Below, piece after piece: positions 1 to 8,571 of a stretch of DNA of 64,000 bases (the first letter of the stretch is position 1; each line of letters begins with the position of its first letter). Under the pieces are notes generated by a model. It was not told the DNA's origin and did not search any database. It saw only the letters and a list, made by a program, of their open reading frames with translations. The DNA is taken from positions 62,001 through 126,000 of the forward strand of contig NZ_WUUL01000004.1 in NCBI RefSeq assembly GCF_009831235.1, written 5' to 3'. The position numbers and the translations under genes are program-made. This DNA is from Shimazuella alba. GTDB taxonomy: Bacteria > Bacillota > Bacilli > Thermoactinomycetales > Thermoactinomycetaceae.

Positions 1-497
1 CACATGGAGTACCAGGTGATCGCAAGCTAAAAGCTGGTGATCTTGTTTTGTTTGATCTTGGAGTTGTTTTAGATGGGTATTGTTCTGATATTACAAGAAC
101 AGTGGCATTTGAAAGTATTACAGATATACAAAAAGAAATCTATGAAGCGGTGTTATTAGCAAATAGGAATGCGATAAAAGCACTACAGGAAAAGCAAGTA
201 GATACGTTTGGGCAAGTAGATCATATAGCTCGCAGTACCATAGAAAAGGCAGGGTATGGTAGTTACTTTACGCATCGTCTCGGACATGGTTTAGGAATAG
301 AAGCTCATGAATACCCGTCTGTGTCTAGTGATAATGAACAATCCATTCCAATAGGATCGGTATTTACAATCGAACCTGGTGTTTATGTACCGGAATCAGC
401 TGGCGTACGAATTGAGGATATGGTTTTGATAACAGATGAGGGTTGTGAGGTGCTCACTACTTATCCAAAGGAGCTTCTAGTAATAGCGAAAGGGTGA
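1..497 (+). CDS. M24 family metallopeptidase (Xaa-Pro peptidase), 3' part
   Basis: The reading frame is open from the left edge (codons in phase from base 3), so this is the C-terminal part of a longer protein. The visible residues carry the pita-bread aminopeptidase fold motifs: two Asp ligands in LDGYCSDITRT, the His ligand in HRLGHGLGIEAHE, and Glu ligands in FTIEPGVY and GVRIEDM. These are the five metal ligands expected of a proline dipeptidase or Xaa-Pro aminopeptidase, which cleaves peptides next to proline in the cytoplasm. The in-frame TTG at 48 lies inside the conserved domain and is not the start. The next gene starts 4 bases after the stop. The exact subfamily cannot be told without the N-terminus. 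Confidence 0.9.
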   Translation, partial: HGVPGDRKLKAGDLVLFDLGVVLDGYCSDITRTVAFESITDIQKEIYEAVLLANRNAIKALQEKQVDTFGQVDHIARSTIEKAGYGSYFTHRLGHGLGIEAHEYPSVSSDNEQSIPIGSVFTIEPGVYVPESAGVRIEDMVLITDEGCEVLTTYPKELLVIAKG

Positions 498-501
498 ATA
501 T

Positions 502-1452
502 ATGGCAAAAAGCATCTGTTTATTCCGTATGGTAGTTACAGCTTTATTTGTAACATTTTTATGGGGTAGCGTGGCTCCTGTGATTAAGCTTGGATATCAG
601 GAATTAGATATCCAAGCAAATCAAATAGGGATGCAGCTTCTATTTGCAGGTCATATTACACTTCTTGCTTCTTGTATTCTGTTTCTGTTTATCCGGTTGA
701 AAAAGCAGTCAATCCGAATAAACAGAAACACTGTTTCCTCTATTTTAAAGGTTTCTATCTTCCAAGTATTCCTTAACTATTTCTTTTTCTTTATTGGAGT
801 TAGTCTGAGTTCTGGATCAGTTGGCTCTATCATGGCTGGGACGACTTCTTTATTTCAATTGATATTCGCACATTTTTTCCTTAAAAATGAACGATTATCA
901 TGGACAAAAAATATTGGTTTGTTAATTGGATTGTTTGGGATTATGATGCTAAATATGACCACTGCCTTTCGGTTGTCAATCGGATGGGGAGATATCCTTT
1001 TATTAGCGAGTGTTTTTGCTGGTGCATGGGGAAATTTGCTTGCATCAAAGATGATGGCTGATGTGGATACAAAGGTAATGACAGCTTATGCGATGCTATT
1101 GAGTAGTATTGGTTTTTTTGTGATTGGATATGGGATGGTAGGTTCCTACTCATTTGTTTTTACATTTCATGCTGTGTTACTTCTGTTCTATCTGGGTGGG
1201 ATGTCGGCAACTGCTTTATTGCTATGGAATGATTTGATGAGGTGTTATCCAGTAGGACGTGTGTCGCTGTTTTTGTTTTTGATCCCTGTTTTTGGTGTGA
1301 TTATCTCCTCTGTACTTTTGAATGAGCCAATAAAAAGTAACACTTTTCTTGCGCTTGCTTTTGTGATTATTGGTATTATAGTAGTTAATCGCAAAAAAAC
1401 TGATCGCAAGAAAGGATCTCGTAGATGGGTACTATTTATTTTTACAAAGTAA
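502..1452 (+). CDS. EamA/DMT-superfamily transporter
   Basis: This predicted 10-helix membrane protein (316 aa) has two repeated EamA halves. The N-terminal FLWGSVAPVIKLG stretch and the MAGTTSLFQLIFAHFFL segment are typical of drug/metabolite transporter family members. Substrate cannot be inferred. The ATG at 502 has AGGG 7 bases upstream; a second ATG at 529 (MVVTALFVTF) would also give a plausible first helix. The C-terminus is basic and overlaps the next gene by 28 bases, so the two are probably cotranscribed with the peptidase upstream. Confidence 0.85.
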   Translation: MAKSICLFRMVVTALFVTFLWGSVAPVIKLGYQELDIQANQIGMQLLFAGHITLLASCILFLFIRLKKQSIRINRNTVSSILKVSIFQVFLNYFFFFIGVSLSSGSVGSIMAGTTSLFQLIFAHFFLKNERLSWTKNIGLLIGLFGIMMLNMTTAFRLSIGWGDILLLASVFAGAWGNLLASKMMADVDTKVMTAYAMLLSSIGFFVIGYGMVGSYSFVFTFHAVLLLFYLGGMSATALLLWNDLMRCYPVGRVSLFLFLIPVFGVIISSVLLNEPIKSNTFLALAFVIIGIIVVNRKKTDRKKGSRRWVLFIFTK

Positions 1453-1865
1453 ACGAAGATTACGGTTGTTTTTCTAATTTCTCCCCTCATCCTTTTGTTT
1501 TAGACGGGAAACGTTGGCCTACAAGTGAGCATTATTTTCAGGCACAAAAATTTTTCCCAACTACACCAGAATATGCGGAACAAATTCGTTTGACTTTATC
1601 GCCCATGAAAGCTGCAAACATGGGGAGGTCTCGAAAACACCCCATCCGCTCGGATTGGGAAGAACAGAAAGATATCGTGATGAAAAAAGCTGTTCTTGCT
1701 AAGTTCCAAACTCATAAAGATATTCGTGATACTCTTATATCCACAGGAGAATCCATATTAGTGGAAAAAACAACTTCGGATTTTTACTGGGGTTGTGGGA
1801 GAGATGGCACAGGATTAAATAAATTGGGGCTCATATTAATGGAAATTCGAGCAAATTTGAAATAA
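1425..1865 (+). CDS. NADAR (YbiA/DUF1768) family protein
   Basis: This 146-aa protein has the NADAR family signatures: the start FYKVNEDYGCFSNFSPHPF, then the WPTSEHYFQAQKF motif, and the C-terminal FWGCGRDGTGLNKLG block. Known members hydrolyse N-glycosidic bonds of ADP-ribosylated compounds or damaged riboflavin intermediates. The Glu of SEHYFQAQK is the expected catalytic region. The ATG has AAAGGA 8 bases upstream, and its start overlaps the end of the DMT transporter gene. Length matches the family. The precise substrate here is unknown. Confidence 0.88.
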   Translation: MGTIYFYKVNEDYGCFSNFSPHPFVLDGKRWPTSEHYFQAQKFFPTTPEYAEQIRLTLSPMKAANMGRSRKHPIRSDWEEQKDIVMKKAVLAKFQTHKDIRDTLISTGESILVEKTTSDFYWGCGRDGTGLNKLGLILMEIRANLK

Positions 1866-1930
1866 TTTTCGGTTATAATGAAATAAAATATGTGAGGGTA
1901 ATATGCAATCATGCATATGAGGAGAGATTT

Positions 1931-2539
1931 ATGTTAGATTTTGCGTTTACCTTTTTAGAGCGGTGTGGGGTGTGGGGACTTTTTGGTGCTACAGCAATAG
2001 AAGCCTCATCCATTCCATTTCCTGGTGCACTTTTTGTATTGTTGTATGGCTATATCATGCAAGTAAGTGCATGGCAGTTAGTGTTAATTGGTTTTGCTAA
2101 TAGTTTTATTTTTAGTGCTTTTACACTAATTCCATATGCAATTGGCTATCAATTGGAAAATTTTTCCTCTAAAAAAATGGATTCACCAAAAGTGAAAAAG
2201 GCACAAGAGTGGTTTCGCAAATACGGCGAGTGGAGCATCACACTGTCTCGTCCGCTTAGTGTCGGTAATTATGTTTCCTATATAGCAGGATTAAGTAAGA
2301 TAAGGCCAGTAAGATTTTTCTTTTTTACCCTTTTAGGTTCTTTTCCATGGAATACTGTTTTGTTGTTTATTGGTCGATCCAGTAGCATTGACGGCATTCA
2401 AAACTTTATAAAAACATTAGGCACTTTCGGTTCCTTTATACTAGGTCTTTGTGTCGTTGCGGCAGTTGTTTGGTATTTTATCTGGCGTTACCGGAAAAAA
2501 CAACAAAGTGAAGAGAAAAATACAAAAAGCGGCATTTAG
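1931..2539 (+). CDS. DedA/VTT family membrane protein
   Basis: This integral membrane protein of about 202 aa has the DedA/VTT features: an N-terminal re-entrant region (GLFGATAIEASSIPFPGAL) and a central SRPLSVGNYVSYIAG motif with the conserved arginine after a soluble KYGEW segment. DedA proteins take part in lipid-carrier or phospholipid recycling and envelope homeostasis. I place the start at 1931 because GGAGAG lies just before it. The frame is open upstream to 1892, but that start has no ribosome site. The stop codon lies inside the following terminator hairpin. Confidence 0.85.
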   Translation: MLDFAFTFLERCGVWGLFGATAIEASSIPFPGALFVLLYGYIMQVSAWQLVLIGFANSFIFSAFTLIPYAIGYQLENFSSKKMDSPKVKKAQEWFRKYGEWSITLSRPLSVGNYVSYIAGLSKIRPVRFFFFTLLGSFPWNTVLLFIGRSSSIDGIQNFIKTLGTFGSFILGLCVVAAVVWYFIWRYRKKQQSEEKNTKSGI

Positions 2540-2548
2540 CCGCTTTTT
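2524..2548. terminator. bidirectional rho-independent terminator
   Basis: A 10-bp perfect stem (AAAAAGCGGC / GCCGCTTTTT) with a 5-base loop lies between convergent genes. The A-run on one side and T-run on the other let it serve both strands. The stop codon of the DedA gene is within it. Confidence 0.9.
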
Positions 2549-3065
2549 ACTTTAGAACACGAATATGTGCTTTCTTCATAGATTGTGGACTGCTTATTTC
2601 TAAATAGCCTTGTCCTGCTCCAACAGTGGTATCAAATAAAAGCATGACATTTTGACGTTTCATCGGATCTATTTTTTGATGAAAGAATCCTTCTCCCATG
2701 TTATTGAGAAGCAGATCTAATTTCACATCAGGGTCATATGTATTACCTTGGTCATCAATTAGTCGAAACATTTCTGGGGTGATTTGAACAGGTTGACTGC
2801 TTTGGTTTGTAATCCCAATACTTACACATAAGTAGGCTGTTTTTGCTTGATGGCTTATTCCATTCAAAGTAAGTTGTTTTTTTTGTTGTACATCTGTAAG
2901 TACGATCGAAAAAGGACGAGCTTGGACATAATCGCCGCTTATCGGATCAGGGTTGTCCGGTTTTACATAATTTTCTTTCATACTTGCATTTGGTAACGAT
3001 GTAACGTTTTGCTGACAAGCTGTCAAAAGTAAAAATAAAAGACCTATAACAAACCGCGGTTTCAA
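2547..3065 (-). CDS. DUF4352-type lipoprotein
   Basis: This 172-aa protein has a type II signal peptide with lipobox LLTAC at about residues 13-17, so it should be a lipid-anchored exported protein. The rest resembles the DUF4352 immunoglobulin-like fold: strand pattern around ITNQSSQPVQITPEMFRLIDD, followed by a late GYLEIS segment. Such proteins are common envelope lipoproteins of unknown function in Firmicutes. The gene is convergent with the DedA gene and shares its terminator. An AGGAGG-like site precedes the ATG at 3065. Confidence 0.8.
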   Translation of the reverse strand: MKPRFVIGLLFLLLTACQQNVTSLPNASMKENYVKPDNPDPISGDYVQARPFSIVLTDVQQKKQLTLNGISHQAKTAYLCVSIGITNQSSQPVQITPEMFRLIDDQGNTYDPDVKLDLLLNNMGEGFFHQKIDPMKRQNVMLLFDTTVGAGQGYLEISSPQSMKKAHIRVLK

Positions 3066-3151
3066 AATAAAATCCTCCTAGACCTTGTTTTGCAAGCTAT
3101 TTTCTAACTATGTTATAGTAGGCACGAGCGTGTTTTCCTGGAGGGATCAAG

Positions 3152-3679
3152 ATGTTTTCATCATTTGTGCCAAATCAATATGTACCGTCCATCTATAAGA
3201 TTAACCTACTAGAACTGAAAGAAAAAGGGATCAAATCGATCATCGTTGACTTAGATAATACATTAGTAGAGTCAGATCGAAAAGATGCAACACCTCTTTT
3301 GATTGAATGGCTGCAACATACGCAGCATTTAGGTTTTCAAGTAATGATTGTATCCAATAATAATGAAACAAGAGTGTCTGAGTTTGCAATTCCATTACAA
3401 ATACCATTTATTCATAAAGCAAGAAAACCATTATCTTCTTCCTTTCGAAGAGCATTGATTGAGTTAGAAACTGATCCAAACTGCACCGTTATGGTTGGAG
3501 ATCAATTGTTAACAGATGTGCTTGGAGGTAATCGAATTGGACTATATACGATATTAGTGGTTCCAATGTCCAAAACAGAAGGCTTTTTTACAAAAGTGAA
3601 TAGAAGAGTGGAACGACTTGTTTTTCGATGGATGGATAAGCGTGGGTTATTAGCAAGAGAGGGGAATAAAGACTTGTGA
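3152..3679 (+). CDS. yqeG: YqeG family HAD IIIA-type phosphatase
   Basis: This 175-aa HAD-superfamily protein has motif I as IIVDLDNTLVE, motif II as MIVSNNNETR, and the distal VGDQLLTDVLGGNRIG motif. That order and the start MFSSFVPNQYVPSIYKI match YqeG. It is a cytoplasmic phosphatase of unsettled substrate that is usually encoded next to yqeH, as here. GGAGGGATC lies before the ATG. Its stop overlaps the GTG start of yqeH by 4 bases, which indicates translational coupling. Confidence 0.93.
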   Translation: MFSSFVPNQYVPSIYKINLLELKEKGIKSIIVDLDNTLVESDRKDATPLLIEWLQHTQHLGFQVMIVSNNNETRVSEFAIPLQIPFIHKARKPLSSSFRRALIELETDPNCTVMVGDQLLTDVLGGNRIGLYTILVVPMSKTEGFFTKVNRRVERLVFRWMDKRGLLAREGNKDL

Positions 3680-4752
3680 TTTACTGTGAAGGTTGTGGAA
3701 TACAGCTTCAAACGGAAGATGAAAAAAGGCCAGGGTTTATCCCACCTGCTGCGTTGGAACGAGACCATAAATATTGTAAAAGATGTTTTCGTATCCGTCA
3801 TTATAACGAATTATCAACAGTGGATCATAATCCTGATATTTATTTGCAGATCCTTGGGCAAATCGCAGATACGGATAGTTTGGTAGTGCAAATAGTGGAT
3901 TTGTTTGATATTGCGGGTAGTTGGATACCAGGAATCCATCGTCATATAGGAAATAATCCACTTTTGTTATTTGGAAACAAGATTGATTTATTTCCTCAAT
4001 CCATTAAAACCGGTAAATTAAAAGAGTGGATGCACAGTTATGCAAGTGATCTGGGAGTAAAGCCAGTGGACGTGGTAGTTGGTAGTGCCGCGAAACAAGA
4101 AAAGTTACAAGAGGTGCGAAATGCCATAGAACGGTATCGTCAAGGAAGAGATGTTTATATTGTTGGTGTAACCAATGTTGGAAAATCTACCTTTCTTAAC
4201 TATTTGTTAGAAGAACCAATTATCACAACTTCCCCTTATCCAGGTACTACACTTGATGTTATTCATATCCCGCTGGATGATGACCGAAATATTGTTGATA
4301 CACCTGGGATTGTGAAAAAAAATCGACTCAGTGAATGGATATCTCCAAAAGAATTAGGAGAAGTAATACCCAAAAGTCGACTAAATCCAAAAGTGTATCA
4401 ATTAAATAATGGACAGACGGTCTTTCTAGCTGGTTTAGCTCGATTTGATTATGTGGAAGGACAAAGGCAGCCTTTCACCTGCTATTTTTCCAATCGATTG
4501 TATTTGCATCGAACAAAACAAGAACAAGCAGATTCTTTTTATGAAAAACATCTAAGTGGATTACTTCAGCCTCCTCTTGATCCAAATGATTTACCTGCTT
4601 TGCAAAAACACCGCATTGTTTTACGTGGATCAGAAAAACAAGATATCGTTATTTCGGGTCTGGGCTGGATAGCTTGTGGAAAAGAAAGAGGAGTAGTGGA
4701 TGTGTATGCTCCAAAAGGGATAGAAGTGACGCTACGTCCTTCAATTATATGA
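3676..4752 (+). CDS. yqeH: Ribosome biogenesis GTPase YqeH (circularly permuted)
   Basis: This 358-aa GTPase carries an N-terminal zinc finger (CEGCGIQLQ ... CKRCFRIRHYN) followed by GTPase motifs in permuted order: G4 (GNKIDL), G5 (SAAK), then G1 (GVTNVGKST), G2 and G3 (DTPG). This order defines YqeH, needed for 30S subunit assembly. The GTG start overlaps yqeG. In most Bacillales aroE follows directly; here a terminator and a 5-kb regulatory/transport cassette intervene before aroE. Confidence 0.95.
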   Translation: MIYCEGCGIQLQTEDEKRPGFIPPAALERDHKYCKRCFRIRHYNELSTVDHNPDIYLQILGQIADTDSLVVQIVDLFDIAGSWIPGIHRHIGNNPLLLFGNKIDLFPQSIKTGKLKEWMHSYASDLGVKPVDVVVGSAAKQEKLQEVRNAIERYRQGRDVYIVGVTNVGKSTFLNYLLEEPIITTSPYPGTTLDVIHIPLDDDRNIVDTPGIVKKNRLSEWISPKELGEVIPKSRLNPKVYQLNNGQTVFLAGLARFDYVEGQRQPFTCYFSNRLYLHRTKQEQADSFYEKHLSGLLQPPLDPNDLPALQKHRIVLRGSEKQDIVISGLGWIACGKERGVVDVYAPKGIEVTLRPSII

Positions 4753-4786
4753 TTAAAATTCATTTATATTAAAAACTAATTGTATG

Positions 4787-4822
4787 GAGTCTATCGATAA
4801 AACATCGTTAGGCTCTTTATTT
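4787..4822 (+). terminator. rho-independent terminator after yqeH
   Basis: Arms GAGTCTATCGAT (4787-4798) and ATCGTTAGGCTC (4804-4815) pair with one mismatch and one wobble, followed by a T-rich tract. It separates yqeGH from the next unit. Confidence 0.7.
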
Positions 4823-4869
4823 TATAAGTGCCTGATGACAAGAAGAAATTAGATAAGTATATATCAAAC

Positions 4870-4897
4870 AGTTAGATTTAAGTTAGTTTGCTACATT
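4870..4897 (+). promoter_or_regulatory. Direct-repeat operator and promoter of the two-component genes
   Basis: AGTTAGATT at 4870 and AGTTAGTTT at 4881 repeat with an 11-base period, the spacing expected for a tandem OmpR-type regulator dimer. They sit where the -35 would be, and TGCTACATT (4889-4897) fits an extended -10. The same arrangement occurs at 7022 before the permease gene. Its use as an operator is inferred. Confidence 0.6.
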
Positions 4898-4923
4898 ACA
4901 ATGTTCGGATGGGAGGCGATGGA

Positions 4924-5595
4924 ATGGATATTCAGATACTAGTAGTAGAAGATGATATTCATATTTGTGATATGGTAAGCAAATTTCTCATCAAAGCAGG
5001 ATATTTTGTCGATACTTATTTTGATGGTGCATTGGCGATGGAGCAAATTTATAAAAAAAAATATCATCTGTTGATATTAGATATTATGCTGCCAAATGTG
5101 AATGGGTTGGAACTGCTTAAAGCGTTTCGCAAGTTATACGATACCCCAGTTTTGATGATAACGGCGTTAGGAGACGATACCAATCAACTAACTGCTTTTA
5201 CCAATGAAGCGGATGATTATGTTGTAAAGCCGTTTTCTATACCGATTCTTGTGAAAAGAGCAGAGGCACTGCTTCGGCGAAGCGGTGTTTTGAGAAAAGA
5301 AGTTTTGCTGGGAAAGCTGGTTCTTTATCCGGAAAGTTATGGGGTTGTATATGACGGTAAAGCGGTGTCTCTTACACCGAAAGAATTTGAAATTCTTCTG
5401 CTGTTCGTTACCAATAAGCATAAAATCATTCCACATGAAACGCTGTTGACAAGAATTTGGGGATATGATTTTGATGGAAACGAAGGAATTATACATGCTA
5501 CGATCAAAAAACTGCGGGACAAGCTGCCTGCCAATCTCATTAAAACGGTGAAGGGCGTGGGATACCGATTGGAGGATAGTATCAATGAGACATAA
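4924..5595 (+). CDS. OmpR-family response regulator
   Basis: This 223-aa protein has an N-terminal receiver domain (acidic pair in VVEDDIHI, phospho-acceptor Asp in LILDIMLPNVNG, conserved Lys in VVKPFS) and a C-terminal winged-helix DNA-binding domain (LTPKEFEILLLF ... VKGVGYRLE). It should control transcription with the kinase encoded next. I choose ATG 4924 because GGGAGG lies about 8 bases before it. The longer frame from TTG 4888 would run through the promoter. The gene overlaps the kinase gene by 11 bases. The neighbouring ABC genes suggest a peptide-stress or antimicrobial response. Confidence 0.9.
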   Translation: MDIQILVVEDDIHICDMVSKFLIKAGYFVDTYFDGALAMEQIYKKKYHLLILDIMLPNVNGLELLKAFRKLYDTPVLMITALGDDTNQLTAFTNEADDYVVKPFSIPILVKRAEALLRRSGVLRKEVLLGKLVLYPESYGVVYDGKAVSLTPKEFEILLLFVTNKHKIIPHETLLTRIWGYDFDGNEGIIHATIKKLRDKLPANLIKTVKGVGYRLEDSINET

Positions 5596-7012
5596 ACTTT
5601 TTGGCATTTTTGGCAAAGTATTTTTTTACACGCTGCTCATCTTACTGCTGGTCATCTCGGTTATGATCGGCTTTTTTGCTGAACAGTTCAAAAGTGTTGT
5701 CGAATCGACACAGCGCGAGCAGATCATGGGGGTATTCCAAACTCTGATAAATCAGGCAAAGGGGAAAAATAATAATGAAATCGTGCAAATTGCCAAAGAA
5801 TTTCACAAAAAAAATGCGTCATTTGAGTTTTGTATTATCTCTTTGGACGGTAAAGTTTTATATAAGACAGAACATTTTGCAATACAGGAAGTAAAAAAAA
5901 ATATACCAAAGGCAAACAATGTAATTGTTAAAGAGGAGCTTTCAAAAAAAGACAGATTTAATTTTACTACTTCAAACGAGAAAATACAATTTATGACAAT
6001 ACTTTCTGGTGATATACGATTATTGGTGAGTGGACCTATTTTTCATACATCTATTTATCAGACATTTATTAAAAAGACAAGTATTGCTTTTATCTTTATC
6101 TTAATAGCAAGTATTATCGCCTCGCTGCTGTTTGCTCAGCGAATTGCCAAGCCAATTCAAAAGATAGCAGAAGATGCGAAACGAATGTCGAATTTGGAAG
6201 ATGTTCCGCCTCCTCCTTCTGAAGGAAAAGATGAAATAGGGGCTCTTGCGAATGACGTTTATAAAATGCACAAAGATTTGAAAATGACGATTCATAAAAT
6301 GGGGATTGAAATTGACAGTAGAAAAGAAATGGAAGAAAATCAGCGTTATTTTTTCTCTGCGGCATCTCATGAATTAAAAACACCAATTGCTGCGACGAGT
6401 GCTTTGCTGGAAGGCATGTTAGAAAGTGTGATTGAACCTGAAGAATATCCGGAGACCTTACGTGAATGCTTGAAAATGATGGCAGAACAAAACAAGACAG
6501 TATCAGAAATTTTGGAAATCGTCACACTAAGTAATTCCGCAATCTTACAGAAAAAGAAAAGAATAAATCTAAAAACATTCATCACCAAAAATTTGACTGC
6601 TTACCTTACAATTGCAGAGTCAAAAAACCAAACAGTTGCAATTGATGTCCCAGAACGGCTGAATTGTGAACTTGATCCCAAATTATTTGGAAAAGTGTTC
6701 TCCAATGTTGTATTAAATGCAATTCAAAACACACCAGAGGGCGGGCAAATTCACATTTATACCTTAGAAAATGAGAGTTTTATTTGCCTTTGTGTTTTAA
6801 ATAAAAATGTGAGAATTCCAGAAGAGATACTGCCAAAGCTGTTTGAACCCTTTTACCGATTAGACGAGTCGAGAAACCGGGAACTAGGGCGAAGCGGACT
6901 AGGGCTTACCATTGTGAAAAAAACGCTGGATTTTATGGAGTTATCTTATGCGTTGGAAAATACAGAACAAGGGGTATTGTTTTGGGTGAATTTACGAAAA
7001 AGAACAAATTGA
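5585..7012 (+). CDS. Sensor histidine kinase
   Basis: This 475-aa membrane kinase has a first helix at about residues 10-30, an extracytoplasmic sensor of roughly 130 aa, a second helix near 165-185, then HAMP, a HisKA domain with the phospho-acceptor His in FFSAASHELKTPIAA, and an HATPase domain (N box NVVLNAIQNT, G boxes GRSGLGLTIVKK). The large external loop means it can sense an extracellular ligand, unlike the BceS type whose two helices are almost adjacent. It overlaps the regulator gene and is presumably cotranscribed. Its ligand is unknown. Confidence 0.9.
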   Translation: MRHKLFGIFGKVFFYTLLILLLVISVMIGFFAEQFKSVVESTQREQIMGVFQTLINQAKGKNNNEIVQIAKEFHKKNASFEFCIISLDGKVLYKTEHFAIQEVKKNIPKANNVIVKEELSKKDRFNFTTSNEKIQFMTILSGDIRLLVSGPIFHTSIYQTFIKKTSIAFIFILIASIIASLLFAQRIAKPIQKIAEDAKRMSNLEDVPPPPSEGKDEIGALANDVYKMHKDLKMTIHKMGIEIDSRKEMEENQRYFFSAASHELKTPIAATSALLEGMLESVIEPEEYPETLRECLKMMAEQNKTVSEILEIVTLSNSAILQKKKRINLKTFITKNLTAYLTIAESKNQTVAIDVPERLNCELDPKLFGKVFSNVVLNAIQNTPEGGQIHIYTLENESFICLCVLNKNVRIPEEILPKLFEPFYRLDESRNRELGRSGLGLTIVKKTLDFMELSYALENTEQGVLFWVNLRKRTN

Positions 7013-7021
7013 GGATGGCGA

Positions 7022-7060
7022 AGTTAGATTAGAGTTAGATTGAAAGTTTATGCTAGTCTC
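7022..7060 (+). promoter_or_regulatory. Direct-repeat operator and promoter of the ABC genes
   Basis: AGTTAGATT at 7022 and again at 7033, 11 bases apart, are followed by a weaker third copy (AGTTTA near 7045) and by TGCTAGTCT (7051-7059), a possible extended -10. It closely copies the arrangement at 4870, so the same regulator probably controls both promoters. Confidence 0.6.
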
Positions 7061-7101
7061 TGATGAGAAACCGGTACTCATCAAAAAATTGATGATTTTT
7101 T
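7061..7101 (+). promoter_or_regulatory. Overlapping hairpins in the permease leader
   Basis: TGATGAG (7061-7067) pairs with CTCATCA (7077-7083). The 3' arm is also part of a second stem, CATCAA...TTGATG, and an A-run/T-run stem (AAAAAAT...ATTTTTT) follows. These pairings exclude each other in part. They lie between the promoter and the AAGGAG site at 7103. Confidence 0.45.
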
Positions 7102-7116
7102 CAAGGAGACAGTTGA

Positions 7117-8562
7117 ATGTATATTTTAAAAAATGCATTTCGAAATGTTTTACGCAATGGAGGTCGTAACCTTCTGATTGGAGCAATTATTTTGGCTGTG
7201 ATCGTTACTTCTGTAATTGCACTGATGATCAGCAATACGGCATCCGGAATAATTGACGATTATAAAAGCCGTTTTGGTTCTCAAGTACAATTGAAGCCAA
7301 ATATGGATAAAGTTCGTAAGGAAGCGCAAGAAAAAAGCACAAATGGACTGATGAGGATAGCAACACCAACAATTCCTTCTGATCAATACATTGCTTTTGG
7401 AGAATCAGATTATCTGCAAAAGAGCGAGTATACTGCCAGCACTGGCGTTAACAATGACAAAATCACTGCAATTGCTGCTGATAAGGGCGGCGGCAGCGGG
7501 ATGATGATGGCAGGAAACATCGGCGGAAGTTCGGGAAATAAACCCACCCAGTTTATGATGAGTCTTCGGGGAAATCAATTTACGGACTTTACAGAAGGAA
7601 CACGTAAATTAGCTCAAGGTAAAATGCCAAGTAAAAAGAATGAAGCCATCGTCAGCACGGATTTAGCAGAAGCAAACAAAATTAGAATCGGCGATAAGCT
7701 TTCCCTCCAAGGGGAAGTGAAAAATAGCGAAAAAGGTACAACTGCTGCAACCTCTTATGAAGTAACGGTTGTTGGCACCTATTATGACGCTACTGAAGAA
7801 TATGCTGAGGGTGCAATGGAAAACGCGTACACCAACCGTCGTAATGAGATTTTAACAACATACGAAACGGTTATACAGCAGTTAAAACCAAATATGGATG
7901 GCGGTATTCGCATTAATGCAACGTATTATTTGAAAGAACCTGGCATGCTGGATGCATTTGCGAAGGAATTGTATGCAAAAGGATTGGACGAAAAATTTGA
8001 TGTGGCTACCGATGAGGAATCCTATAATAAAATTGTTGGTCCTGTAGAAGGACTTAAAGGAATTTCAGTAACATTTATGATCGTTGTGTTGATATTTGGA
8101 GGAATAATCATTGTCCTTCTATCTTCGATGGCAATCCGGGAACGAAAATATGAAATCGGAGTTCTGCGCGCAATGGGAATGAAGAAATGGAAGGTTGCTC
8201 TCGGGCTTTGGTCAGAAATGTTAATTATTACTAGTTTATGTCTAGTATTTGGTCTTGGCATAGGCAGTGCAGCAGCACAACCAATTACAGATACATTGCT
8301 GGCACAGCAGATCGAATCGGCTGAGTTGGAAGCAGAAGAACAGGCTCAACAGAACAGTGGAGGTATGATGATGGGTCCAATAAGTATGTCCAATAGTGCC
8401 AGCTCTGCGGAACCATTGCGTAATCTCGATATATCTCTCGGATCTGACACTGCTCTTCAAATCATCGGTATTGCTTTATTGCTGGCTTCTATAGCAGGCT
8501 TGATATCCATTAGTCGAATTACAAAGTACGAACCGATTAAAATTCTTATGGAAAGAAACTAG
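7117..8562 (+). CDS. ABC transporter permease, FtsX/MacB type
   Basis: This 481-aa protein has one N-terminal helix (about residues 20-40), a large extracytoplasmic domain of about 260 aa, then three C-terminal helices. FtsX features include AIRERKYEIGVLRAMGM in the cytoplasmic coupling loop. This topology marks mechanotransmission exporters used against peptide antibiotics or for lipoprotein/peptide release. The external domain and a segment before the last helix are rich in methionine and glycine (clusters of three Met). SD AAGGAG is 8 bases before ATG. The ATPase gene follows 9 bases later. The regulator genes upstream suggest induction by envelope stress. Confidence 0.9.
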   Translation: MYILKNAFRNVLRNGGRNLLIGAIILAVIVTSVIALMISNTASGIIDDYKSRFGSQVQLKPNMDKVRKEAQEKSTNGLMRIATPTIPSDQYIAFGESDYLQKSEYTASTGVNNDKITAIAADKGGGSGMMMAGNIGGSSGNKPTQFMMSLRGNQFTDFTEGTRKLAQGKMPSKKNEAIVSTDLAEANKIRIGDKLSLQGEVKNSEKGTTAATSYEVTVVGTYYDATEEYAEGAMENAYTNRRNEILTTYETVIQQLKPNMDGGIRINATYYLKEPGMLDAFAKELYAKGLDEKFDVATDEESYNKIVGPVEGLKGISVTFMIVVLIFGGIIIVLLSSMAIRERKYEIGVLRAMGMKKWKVALGLWSEMLIITSLCLVFGLGIGSAAAQPITDTLLAQQIESAELEAEEQAQQNSGGMMMGPISMSNSASSAEPLRNLDISLGSDTALQIIGIALLLASIAGLISISRITKYEPIKILMERN

Positions 8563-8571
8563 GTGAACAAG

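Noticed and set aside
4888-4923. Longer start for the response regulator at TTG 4888
   Set aside because: This segment overlaps the likely promoter; the SD fits ATG 4924.
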